From: Haematococcus lacustris
Lineage: Eukaryota; Chlorophyta; Chlorophyceae; Chlamydomonadales; Haematococcaceae
Direction of reading: 5' to 3'
NCBI GenBank assembly: GCA_030144725.1
Contig: JASKMD010000015.1
Span: 6,203,810 to 6,267,809, forward strand
Length of the DNA: 64,000 bases
Every line of letters starts with the position of its first letter. Within the stretch, counting starts at the first letter, position 1. The translations under genes were made by a program, and so were the position numbers. The notes below the pieces were generated by a model, which saw only the letters and a program-made list of their open reading frames with translations, was not told where the DNA came from and ran no database searches. Below, piece after piece: positions 1-45,671 of this stretch.

Positions 1-377
1 AGCGCAACCTGCTCCTCTGCAGCTGTCTTAAAGCTCACAACCTGGTCCAGGGACCCCACCACGAAGTTCCCTGCACCTGCCTGGTCTTCCTCGTCAGCCT
101 GCAGCTCACTGGCTGCTGTTGTTGATGATGCCCTGGCGGCCTGCTGCTTGCTGGCTGCTGTTGTTGATGATGCCTCGCCGGTTGTGGAGGACACAGCAAT
201 AGGTTTCAGGGACTGGGTGGCACCAGCGGCTGACTTTACCTTGGTGGTTGGCTTGGCCTTGGCAACTGACTTCAAGGCTGTAGGTTTGGTGTCAGGCACA
301 ACCGGCTGTGTGCTTGACCCATCAACTGCCTGCAGGCAGCCACAACAGAACAACGCAACCATGGGTAAAGTTCGCAT
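1..377 (-). CDS. Secreted protein, N-terminal part (runs off left edge)
   Basis: Reading leftwards from an ATG at 377 (second in-frame ATG at 362), the frame stays open to base 1, giving 125 codons. The first 20 residues (MRTLPMVALFCCGCLQAVDG) have the n/h/c layout of a signal peptide with a Cys-rich core. The rest is rich in Lys, Ala, Ser and Thr and contains a short duplication (ASSTTAAS appears twice, about 14 residues apart), then an acidic stretch (ADEEDQAG). No family is recognised. It lies 145 bp downstream of the stop of the giant Glu-Ala-Pro ORF on the same strand. Because the frame reaches the edge, an intron or further exons to the left cannot be judged. What is seen is the open frame and leader; secretion is inference. 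Confidence 0.5.
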   Translation of the reverse strand, partial: MRTLPMVALFCCGCLQAVDGSSTQPVVPDTKPTALKSVAKAKPTTKVKSAAGATQSLKPIAVSSTTGEASSTTAASKQQAARASSTTAASELQADEEDQAGAGNFVVGSLDQVVSFKTAAEEQVA

Positions 378-521
378 GTAAAAGAGATGAGCACAGCTTA
401 TGCAGCATGCTGTATTGATGAATGAATGTTGCTACTGTATGGAGGGAGACTGGCCCCGAATGTCAGCCCCAAAGGTGCAGCAGAGCTGTAATAGGCTATC
501 AAAGCTAGAAGAACAAAGCTA

Positions 522-36385
<35,864 letters not shown>

Positions 36386-37182
36386 GAAAGGCTGCTTGAC
36401 GACTGCTACTCACCGCCCAGGCATTGAACGAACTTTCCAGAGTTCATTGCCGACAAGTGAAACCCCAGCCAACTGTCGTGTGTTGGAGCTTTCTAAAGGT
36501 ACTGATGCAGTCTGTGGTCTACGCGGTGCCTGCGGACATGCCAGTGGCTAGCAACAGGTTCTGGCAGCAACTCAGCATCTTACTGCCTTAGACATGCCAG
36601 CTCTCAGCTTCTCATGTGGAGGGTGGCTAATACGAGAACTCGCATTCTCGCTCGTACAAGCAAAACACATCGACATCGACATCGACATCAGCAGCTGACA
36701 AGAACTGGTAGTACACGATGGAGTCAGCGCCGATAGACCGCGTGTACTTCTGACAAACCTGGCGGTTCTCGTCATCAAAATGCCTCATCTCCAAGACTTG
36801 CGTTAGCTAAGGCCTAATGGCTAACATCAGTTAGCCTCAACCAGCAGCCTCAAGTGCGGTCCACCGCATCTGGTGGAGAGAGCATAGACAACCTAGGCAG
36901 CTGACCGACCTCGCTAGACATGTCGGTGCGCCATCTATTTATCGCTTGCAACGAACAACATACCGTTACACCACAGCAGCCTGGACATGTGTGCATCTAC
37001 AGCAAGGGCCAGCGTGTGCGCTGCGTCGTGCTAATTGCAAGGATATAGGAATAGGTCTATGGTGATCAGCTTGGTATGGTCATGTAGACATGTAGACTTG
37101 TCATGTAGACATGTGTGTAGACATGTGTGTGACAAACACGAAAATCCTTAGTATATGTTGCTGCCTCGCGTTGCTATTGTTT
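36386..37182. other. Intergenic region between divergent starts
   Basis: It separates the ATG of the minus-strand coiled-coil gene (36385) from the ATG of the plus-strand Fanzor gene (37183). It contains a short (CGACAT)n run near 36670 and AGACATGT repeats at 37085-37125. No TATA box, gene or transposon end can be named with confidence. Confidence 0.5.
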
Positions 37183-40100
37183 ATGGCGAGGAAGAAGAGA
37201 CGAACCGGTGTGGGTGGGCCTAGAGCAGTACCGGAGGACCCGGACTTCGACATAGTTGACCGCGACGAGGCAGGCCAACCCGACTTGACCGAGGCACAGC
37301 GCAAAAGGAAGGCTTCAGGAGAGGCCCGCGCTGCCAGCAGCAGGGACAATACGTTCCACGCAAGAAAGGCCAAGTTAGCCCACCTCATCGACCACCTCCC
37401 GCAAGCGCTTTGGGACGCCTTCCTTGACAAGGCTGTGCGCCCACGAGTGAAGGACATCAGCGAGCGGGGGGTGATTGGCAGCCTGCTGTTAGGCTTCCTC
37501 GTGCGCGACTTGTTTACCCTGCACGTAGCCGACCAGCTTGACGCGCAAGGCCAGCCACTGACATACACAGACACAGACATCCCAGTCTCCGCAGCAGACA
37601 TCCCGAACCTGAGCTGCAGGAATCTGTACCTGCAGCTGTGCCGCGGCCTGCCCGGAGAGGGCGAGAATACTCGGCCAAGCGCAGCAGTCGCTGCCGTGCT
37701 GGCCGCGCACCCCGACCTGTGTGCCCGCCTCGAAGCTATCCCCCGCCACCTGTCCGACACGAACATGGTGGACCACGTCGGCAAGCAGCTGGAGACAGCT
37801 TTCAGCAACATGCTCACCCTGCTCTTCGCTGGCAGGCTGAAGAAGTCAGTGTCCCTGGCCGGGGCCAAGGTCCTGCTGGGCACCAACGAGCACCAGCGCC
37901 GCTTCGGGGTGAGGGGGCTGGTTGGTGGGCACCTGCCAGCCTGGTCCAAGCGGCAGTGCACCTACGTGCGCCGTATGGTGTGCGGCATGGAGGTCACCTG
38001 GCTGGTGGGGGAGGCACACACGCAAATTAGTGCACAACTATCGATTTTGAGGGGGTGTTTTTTGTACACGGTTCGCCTCGGAATGAGACTATTGGCCCAT
38101 GCCCACCAACATCGTGAAAAATTTCGTAGTAATAAGCGAAGCTACTCCTTATAGTGCAGTACTGCACCATATCTAATGCCGCAACAATGCACCAAACCTC
38201 ATCGTGAAAAACTGCACCATATACAGTCTAGTAGTTTTGTGATGTAATAAAGTAGTTATGTTAGTAATTCATTGGTATTTTACTGGTTTGGAGATTGTTG
38301 TTCCTTTAAATCACATTGGTTCTCATGATGTAGTACTGCACCTGTCACTAGTGCACTACTACAATGCACCCAATTGTGCTACACTGCACCACACCGAGTG
38401 GTACAACACATCACCTTAGCGATATCTCACCAACCATGCATATTTATGAATTTTCGTTCAAACCCCAATCTTACAACCATATGGCTATGTGCAAAATCTC
38501 AAGCCGCGATTCTGAAAAATGCTGTTACTAATTTGCCTGAGTGGGGTGGGGTGGTGGTGACTGCAGCCATGCAGGCTGAGGTGGCTTTGCAGCGGGGCCT
38601 GCTTGAGCTGGGGGAGGGTGAGAAGGTGGATGATGATTGGGTGGAGGATCCAGCAAACCGTGGCCGGCTGCTGCGCCATGCGGTGCACACCACCAGAGAG
38701 ATGGAGGCAGCCATGGCAGCCTGGCAGCTTGATATGGTGCCTTGGGAGCAGTCTCAGCCCACCAACCTGTCGACAAGGCCCCCCCGCCCCCCCACTCCCT
38801 ATGCCCTCACCCCCACCAGCAAGTGCCAGGCTCGGCACATCTTCATCGACACCAACGTCCTCTACGGCTTGATGAGTGACGCCGGCATGCTGGGGGTGCT
38901 GACGGAGGCAGGGGTCACCTCCTTGACGAAGTTCAAGAACGGTGCCCTACCTGACCCAGCGAATCCTGGCGAGTACATTGCCGGGCCTGCAAACAGCAAG
39001 GTGAGTGCTGCTTGCAGGCAGGTACCAGCCTATGGTCCTTAGCCAGCTGCCTTGTGTGCTGTCAGTTGCCTTGTGCCTGCCATGTGTGCTGTCAGCTGCC
39101 TACACAAGCTGATGAGGTGCCTTGGTGGTGTTTATGGTGGCTGCAGGTGGCCAGCCGGTGGGATGCATTGCTGCCTGACCCTCGCCGCCAAAAGCTCGCC
39201 AGCCCCAAGCACAGATTCGACCAGGTCGTGCACACCGATGGAGTCGCCATCAGCGTGATGTTCCTGCGGCCCAAGCCTGCAGCGCCACCCGCCGAGCTGC
39301 CGCGGATGAGCAAGGGCATGGGCGCAGTCAACCCGCTGGCCCACCTCCACGCGGAGTGGCTTGGCGTGGACCCGGGCAAGACGAATATGGCCACGGTGGC
39401 GCACGAGGAGCGCGGCGCCGACGGCTCAGTGGTGTCAGTGCGCCACTGGACGCTTACCGCCTGACAGTACTACCGGGACAGTGGCATCACGCGGCAGGCC
39501 CAGGCTACGAAGATCTGGCTAGCCAAGGTGAAGCCGCAGCTCACAGCCTTGTCAAAGGTCAGCAGCAAGCCCAGCTCGCTGGCCTCGTACCGGCGGTTCG
39601 CCGACACCGTCCTGGAGACGTACGACGCCATGTGGAGCGAGGTCTCGAAGAAGCGCTGGGCCAACGCCAGGTTCAGGCTGTACTGTGGCAAGAAGCGCGT
39701 GGTGGCTTCGTTCTGGGCCAAGGTAAGGCCCAATAACCCTAACCCACGAGCTAGGCAGCCTGGCCAGCTGCTGCTGTTGTTGCCTCTGTTGCTGCTGCTA
39801 TACCTGACCTGTGTCTTGCTACATGTGGCTGTAGGTCAACACGCAGGCAAAGAAGCTGTGGCCGGACCGCATCCTGGCCCTGGCCTATGGGGCAGCTGGC
39901 TTCAATGGCAGCGGCACCATTGGCTGCAGGGGTGTCCCTGTCAGCCAGATGCAGAAGGAGGCAGTGAAGCAGTTCAGGCCAGAGCGTGTGGTGCTGGTGG
40001 ACGAGTTCCGAACCAGCCGGGTCAGCTCAGCCGACAACACCCCCAGTGAGACCCTTCTTGACACGCCGCCTGAGTCCTTCAGGTGAGGGGGTTGAGGATA

Positions 40101-40597
40101 GGGGGTTGTTGGCAGTGTTGGGCGGTGGTGGAGTCAAGGTGACTAGGTAGGGTCAAGGTGAAAAATCTTACAAATGTGCATTGCCCCATGTGCCCATGCA
40201 GGTGGCTGCGGCCAGTGAAAAGCATGGCAAAGCGTTCCCAAGTCCGGGGCCTGATGTGCTTAACAAGCATCAACAACATCACCAGGTAAGCATTGACCCA
40301 ATCCTACAATTGTGCATGACATGAGCATATCCCATGACATGAGCATGACATGACATGAGCATGACACATGAATTGACGTCATGCAACTCCCACACCATGT
40401 GCAGGTTCTATGACCGGGACGTGTCAGCCGCGCTGAACATCCGCCGCTGTGCAGTCGGCCCAGGGCCTCGTCCCACTGAGCTGTGCTACTGGCCTAACCG
40501 CCCAGCCATGCCAAAGCCAGGCCAGCCAGGCCAGGAGTGGGTGGAGATACCCGACAAGCCCCTGTTGCTCAAGTGGCAGCGCAAGCTGCAGCAATAG
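37183..40597 (+). pseudogene. Near-complete Fanzor nuclease gene with one in-frame stop
   Basis: Eukaryotic TnpB-like RNA-guided nuclease. The ATG at 37183 gives MARKKRRTG, with a basic stretch like a nuclear signal. A long first exon runs to about 38004. Next is an exon from about 38.54 kb to 39000, with SKCQARHIFIDTNVLYGLM. Further exons are 39147-39722, 39835-40082, 40202-40285 and 40405-40597, the last four in phase. RuvC I is GVDPGKTNMA (about 39364), RuvC II is VLVDEFRTSRVSS (about 39990), and RuvC III is DRDVSAALNI (about 40411); the Asp, Glu and Asp are all present. The region before RuvC III reads KRSQVRGLMC. One TGA at 39462-39464 sits in frame between VRHWTLTA and QYYRDSGITR, with both sides well conserved. 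The copy is therefore either newly dead or read through. Fanzors are mobile-element nucleases; here the element ends are not identified. Confidence 0.82.
38026..38540. other. AT-rich insertion in the Fanzor gene
   Basis: After the coding sequence VTWLVGEAHT, composition changes sharply to AT-rich DNA with about seven TGCACC motifs (38160-38400) and GTAGTACTGCACC. Coding resembling Fanzor resumes near 38540. The left 55 bp (CAAATTAGTGC, then a G run, TTTTTTG and CGGTTCGCCTCGGA) recur at 60390-60445. It may be an intron, a small mobile element, or both; the exact exon borders here are uncertain. Confidence 0.5.
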
Positions 40598-40641
40598 CCA
40601 GCTACAGCTCAAGACAATCCCAACATAAAAACCCCATAAAA

Positions 40642-40656
40642 CCCCTAACAAAGGGG
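40642..40656 (+). other. Small hairpin after the Fanzor stop
   Basis: CCCCTAACAAAGGGG forms a 5-bp stem 45 bp after the TAG at 40597. A comparable CCCTAACGGG lies in the conserved 3' element of the copies at 31.5 and 42.8 kb. This could be part of a guide RNA scaffold; similarity beyond the hairpin is not visible. Confidence 0.3.
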
Positions 40657-40702
40657 ATGTGTGTGGCACAGGCGCAGGCACTGGCACAGGCACACACACC
40701 AG

Positions 40703-40790
40703 AAGGCTGAGGTGAAGTGCGCATTAGGCACACTGTCAGTAGCCTTTACAATGATGAGCTCGCAGCCTTGGTTCGATTCCAACTCATGCT
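40703..40790 (+). repeat. tRNA-like sequence, probable pseudo-tRNA or SINE head
   Basis: It contains a perfect B-box, GGTTCGATTCC (40770-40780), and a loosely tRNA-Met-like layout (GCTGAGGTG ... CAGTAGCC ... CTTGG-loop-CCAA ... CTCATGC). The acceptor and anticodon stems do not pair properly, so it is not a working tRNA gene. It lies between the Fanzor gene and the GOT1 gene. Confidence 0.35.
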
Positions 40791-41038
40791 TTATTTTGGT
40801 GTAGCATGAGGGCTGTGGTTCAGGAGTTGCAGAAAGAGGTAACAAAAAAGAAGAACATAGGAAGAGGGCGCATCGGCCGTTGACGGTTGGGTAAAGCCGG
40901 TTCGTGGTGCTAGTCGCAGCCCCATGTCAGCCAGCACTTCATAAGCTTGCACCCCTATGTCCATAGTCGAAGTAGCTTGAGCCAGTTGATATGATCTCAG
41001 GAGTAGCTGCTTGGTGACCCCGATACGGATGCGTACAA

Positions 41039-41680
41039 ATGATGCAGTTATGGCTAAACGACCAACGCAGTAAGTGGTCCAGATGCATGCGTCGTGCAAG
41101 TGCACGGCCAACAGCACGCCATGTTCTCACCTTGCAGAGATTGGGCTGGGCTTGACCGGCTTTGGTATCCTCTTCACCATCTTAGGCATGCTGCTTATGT
41201 TTGATCGGGGGTTGATAGCAATGGGCAATGTATGTAACACACACGTTATCCTCCATTGTAGTTGGTACAGTCTGATGTTGGTCAATCTCATCACCCACCA
41301 TGCTTGCAGCTACTCTTTTTAGCTGGCTTGGCCACCACAATCGGAATTCAGTCCACAGTTGCATTCTTCCTTAAGCGCAAGAACAGAAAGGTGGGCGGCA
41401 ACACGGAGCTTGCCAGATTGCCTGGGGGCCCTTCCTTTGACAAAGCTGCTCTGGCGGGTGCCTTGTTTACTGCAAACAGGGGTCGGCATTCTACCTAGGT
41501 GGCTGCACCCTCGTCGTGGTTGGCTGGACAGTCATTGGCCTGCTGCTGGAAGCGTTTGGCTTCTGGCTGTTGTTCTGCGAGTTCATTCCAACAGCCTTGC
41601 AGTTCGTCCGGCGGGTTCCGGTCCTGGGCAAAGTTCTGGACTTTCCACTCCTGAAGATGGTGGGTGGCATGAGAGAGTGA
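41039..41680 (+). CDS. GOT1: GOT1-like Golgi transport protein
   Basis: Small four-helix membrane protein of the Got1/Sft2 family, which acts in ER-Golgi and intra-Golgi vesicle fusion. Exons: 41039-41069 (MMQLWLNDQR plus one base), 41138-41229, 41310-41390 and 41480-41659/41680; all phases agree. The first junction makes the family motif KIGLGLTGFG. Then come FDRGLIAMGN, LLFLAGLATTIGIQ, GSAFYLGGCTLVVVGWTVIG and FVRRVPVLGKVLDFPLLKM, matching GOLT1-type proteins almost end to end. If the GTGGGT after LLKM is not used as a donor, the frame ends VGGMRE at 41680, giving 134 residues (family about 138). A further tiny exon cannot be excluded. Start chosen because only this ATG gives phase 1 at the first donor. 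Confidence 0.88.
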
Positions 41681-42386
41681 GGGGCACGTGGCAGTGAGAG
41701 TGAGGGGCACGTTGCGTGAGAGTGAGGGGCCTGCATGAAGGCACGTTGATATTAAGCCACTGCTCATGAAAGAACACAACCCTGGTAGTGGTGGGTTCAG
41801 GTGTGCCGTTGTTGTAGCTGTGCTCCTGTCTCACATAGCTGTCAATGGTGAAGGCACGAGCCACCCCTTCCTCCCATGTGTGACCCCACACTTTCACTCC
41901 ACCCACTGTATCTCACACACAAATACACGCGCACATGCATGCATCTGTGTACCCTTTTGCACATGGTGGGTTGTGAGCATATGCATGTCAGCACCCGCAC
42001 CATGGTAGCTGCAAGCACAGATCTGGACATGGCTGGGGCCTATTGTTGTAGCTGCATAGGCTGTTCCTGCTGCTGCCCCTGCTGCCCTTGCTGCCCGCTT
42101 CTGTCCTGCATAGGCTGCTGCAGAGACTGTTGCAGAGACGGTGCAGAGAGCAAGCACATGTGAATGGGCCAGGCTCTCATTGCTATCATCACCACCATCA
42201 TCATCACTGTCACATGGCATTTGCTCTTGTGCAGCACCTTGGCCCTCAACCTTGAGCCTTCATTGCAGTCGAACACACTAATTGTGGACCACTACAAAGC
42301 GGTGTTTTTGTCTGTGTGGAGTTCCCATCGCATGGCATGCTCATGGCCTACACATGGCATACACATGGCATACACATGGTCATGGT
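41681..42386. other. No gene recognised; low-complexity and simple repeats
   Basis: GAGAGTGAGGGGCACGT repeats (41675-41735), a TGCTGCCCCTGCTGCC-rich stretch near 42070-42130 and CACATGGCATA repeats at 42350-42380. A last GOT1 exon or its 3' UTR could lie here, but nothing supports a specific one. Confidence 0.4.
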
Positions 42387-42930
42387 CGCCTACCACCTAC
42401 AACATTGCCTGACCCGTTAGGGCTACACCGTAGAGTTGGCATGACAAAACATGCACTAATTGAAAGCTGATGACAGCTCAAAGTGGGGGGCACACACACT
42501 ACTGTGCCACAGCAGGCTGCTGCTGCTGGGCCTTGGGTGGCTTGTCTCGCAGCCGCTTGTAGCCCAGGCCAGGGTACTCCTTGCCCTTGGCTGGCAGCGC
42601 TGCCTGCTGTGGCCACCAGCACAGCTCCAGTGGCCGCCACTTGCTCTCCCCAATGCGCTGCATGTTCAATGCTGCATTGCAGTCCCTGTCCAGCCACCTG
42701 CGTGGCTGTGGTGCTGGCTTGGCTTTGGCAGCCTTGCTCTTGCCCTTTGTGGGCTCAGCTGCCTCTGGCTCAGCCTTGGTGCGCTTGCTGCGCTTGGCTG
42801 GCAGGGGAGTGCTGGGCCCAGGCTCTGAGGCTGCTGCCGCTGTGGCTTCCTGGCTGCTGCGTGGGGCCTGTGTGGGCTTGCGGGGGGCTACTACCGGGCA
42901 CCACATCATGCCCCGCACCGGCTGGTCACG
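42387..42930 (-). pseudogene. Fanzor 3' fragment with conserved 3' element
   Basis: The minus-strand ORF reads PVRGMMWCPVVAPRKPTQAP, then a Lys/Pro/Ala linker (PAKRSKRTKAEPEAAEP), then WLDRDCNAALNMQRIGESKW (RuvC III), KEYPGLGYKRLRDKPPKAQ and a stop at 42499. It is the closest relative of the 31.5-32.0 kb copy but in opposite orientation. 42498-42387 is the matching non-coding 3' element. Sequence upstream of PVRGMM does not match, so the copy is 5'-truncated. The last part is intact as an ORF, which suggests fairly recent insertion. Confidence 0.8.
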
Positions 42931-44600
42931 CTGCTGGCTCCAGGCTCTTGCTCCGCGGCACTGGGCCGCTTCCTCGGAGGCATTGCGCCACTAGGCTCAT
43001 ATCTACTAACACCTGCTGGTACCTACTAATACCCAGGAGGCGATGTCACTCACTCTCGCACCTCCAAAGAGCATTTCCAAAAGGGGCACTTCCAAAAGGG
43101 AGCACTTCCAAAAGCTCTTGTGCAGCATGGTGGGATCCTGCCAGCCTCGCTGGAGCGAGCAAGGCATAGGATTGCTGCTTGCGGGCACGCCATTCGTGAC
43201 GGCTTGGCCAGCTACCCTACCCCCCATTAGTCATTGCCAGTGTCTAGCCAGGGACAGCTTGCACTGCTGCCTGGGGCATTGAGTTCATGGTCACACCACC
43301 CTCGTGCCTGCATGGCCCCCTGTCAGCCTGTGCTGGGTGCCCTCATACCACTGCCTGTGCTGTAATGTGGGAGGTCATGGCCCAGCGTCCTGGCGGCAGG
43401 CCACGGCTGGCTGGCTGATGGGTGCGGAGCAAGGCAGATGTGCAGGATGCTACTGGCTCAGGCTGCCCATGCCTAGAGCTGAGCCTTTGGCTATCAAGTG
43501 CCATGCGCTGGAATGTTGTGCGAAAGCCATGGCCACGTGCTTTATTGCTGGACTGCAGATCTTCAATAGGATAGCGCCCATGGGCGGCCTCCCGTCAACC
43601 AACTTCCCTCAACCGAAGACCCGTGTGTGATGCGGCGGCGGTGGCTGCAGCTTGACCAGCCATCCATGAACCATTGCAAAACTGGCCTCAGCCGTGCACA
43701 TGCTGCTGAGGTAGTGACGGGGTGACTGGAGTCCGCAGTGTGGGTCCTTGGGCCAGTGCTGTGAAGAGGTGTGTGGAAGGCCGCGAGTGCTGTGTGAGGG
43801 GCTGGGAGAGGGTGACTGGGCATGAGGGCAGACATGGTGCAGGGCATGACAGGAGCTGGAGCCGGACAAGGCATGGTGCTGGGCAGGTGAAGACTGAGCT
43901 GGCCATTTTTGCTAAGCAGCAACACATATGTGTCTGATGTGTTGCGCCTGACACACTCCAAATAGTTCCGGCTTTGCTTTCTACTTATGCGTATGCCTAT
44001 CCCCCTACCATTGTGTCACCAGGGTGGCCTGCTCTCCCACTAGGTACATGCAGGTGCAGCTGGGGCAGCGTGGGTTTGTCTGCCTGGCAGTTGTCCTTCG
44101 GTCTAGTGTCGCCTGATCTGGCAATGCAGCCCCAGGGCCTGCGTGTCTGGAACAGAGCTGAGACCCCTAGAGCAGCTGTTGTTGTTCCTTGTTGGACAAG
44201 TTTTGTTGGCTTGGCAGTTGTCCTTGAGTGTCTTTGACAAACACATCAAAAACCGACATCACAATCCCTGACACCGACGCGTTGCAAATACCTCGCACGC
44301 CCATCGAAGCTGTCGTGTCAGATCTGTGTGCACTTTTGCTTGCAGCCATGCGAACACTCTGGTATTGGTAATAGATGTGGCTTACACCGCTTAAGCCGTC
44401 AGCCGTTAGGCTGCTAGGCCGCCCTCCCCCTCAAGGGGTTCGGGACTTTCTGAAACGCACTTCATAGCAAGGTGCACAAACAAAGGTGCACATGGGCTCA
44501 ACATGAAGCCCAAGAAGAACACTCTGGTATTGCGATCAGGATGTCCCAACACGGGGTTGGTAATCTTCATGCAAACATGCTGGTTTACTGGGGTATGCAC
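42931..44600. other. No gene recognised
   Basis: It holds a triple CACTTCCAAAAGGG repeat (43070-43118) and two copies of GAACACTCTGGTATTG (44350 and 44518). Short ORFs on both strands have no recognisable motif or consistent splice context. Confidence 0.4.
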
Positions 44601-45445
44601 CAGTGCTGGGCGATTGGGTAATAATGTAATAAGTCGGTAATAATCCAGCGCAAAAAACGGTAATAAGTCGAAAAAATCGTCCTCAAAATGAGTGAATTTT
44701 ATTACATCGGTAATAGCTCCACCGCCCGTTTGGTACTCCGTTTATTACTTATCCCCCAACAATGTATCCCATCTTCCGCAAACCCCAAAGCGGGCGGCTG
44801 CCTACCACAGCCGAACATCCATCGCAGTACAACCACATAGCGTCCCAACGCTCTGTAACAACAAGTGCCGATGACGAAGGCGTTGAGGTCAGTAACCGCA
44901 GCATGTCCGTCAACGCAGCATGTCAACAACGCGATGCGATGAGTATATTATAACGCAGCATGTCTTCCCATTGATTACTGGATGGCTGGGGCATCTGCCA
45001 GGGGCCGCTACCTAGGGCACAGGGTCTAGGGCTACAGCCCAGCCTGTTGCATGCTGACCCACTAGGGCTAGGGTCTAGGGCTACAGCCCAGCCTGTTGCA
45101 TGCTGACCCACTAGGGCTAGAGTGTGGGGCTACAGCCCAGCCTTGTTGCATGCTGACCCACTAGGGCTAGGGTGTGGGGCTACAGCCCAGCCTTGTTGCA
45201 TGCTGACCCACTAGGGCTAGGGTGTGGGGCTATGTGGGATACATTGCATCCTGGTCCTACAAGGGAGTATGCTGTAATTGTATAGACTCAAATGGCGATT
45301 TTTGCGATTTATTTTGATTTATAATTAATTAATGTATACTAATTATAATTGATCAATTAATATATATTAAAAGTAATAAAAAACTCCAGTTTTGATGTTT
45401 TTTATTACACTGAGTAATACGTCTTTGGCGAATCGCCCAGCACTG
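44601..45445. mobile_element. Non-autonomous hAT element, 845 bp
   Basis: Begins CAGTGCTGGGCGATTGGG and ends AATCGCCCAGCACTG, flanked by a perfect 8-bp duplication GTATGCAC (44593-44600 and 45446-45453). It is the same family as 33811-34500 but inverted: for example CCCATCTTCCGCAAACCCCA here is the complement of the 34.3-kb copy. It has a minisatellite in the middle (45030-45235) and a very AT-rich right side (45295-45420). No transposase. Confidence 0.92.
45030..45235. repeat. Minisatellite inside the hAT element, four units of about 50 bp
   Basis: Units contain GGGCTACAGCCCAGCC, TGTTGCATGCTGACCC and ACTAGGGCTAGGGT. GGGCTACAGCCC is itself a small palindrome. The 33.8-kb relative has a single unit, so the array expanded in this copy. 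Confidence 0.85.
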
Positions 45446-45671
45446 GTATGCACCCACTCATAAGTGCCAAGGATGGCGGCTTTTACTCTAGCCATGCTAC
45501 ACCATCCACTGCAAACGGCACAGCAACATCAAACTGATTTGCAATAGGTTAAGGGCCCGTCACCCGTCATTTTTCACGAAATTAAGTTTTATTTGGGACT
45601 CCAGTAGCGAACCAGCAGACATCAAGGATGCAAGAACCAATGCGCCGCTGCGTCCCGTGGCACACAGCTAC

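Noticed and set aside
39424..39466. A 36-39 bp mini-intron that would remove the Fanzor TGA
   Set aside because: It would delete VVSVRHWTLTA, which is part of the conserved block after RuvC I, and is shorter than any other intron seen here.
40703..40790. Functional tRNA gene
   Set aside because: Perfect B-box, but acceptor and anticodon stems do not pair and no clean A-box is present.
45030..45235. CRISPR-like array (regular repeats with short intervals)
   Set aside because: The spacers are not unique; it is a head-to-tail minisatellite inside a hAT element in a eukaryotic genome. The same applies to 60522-60611.
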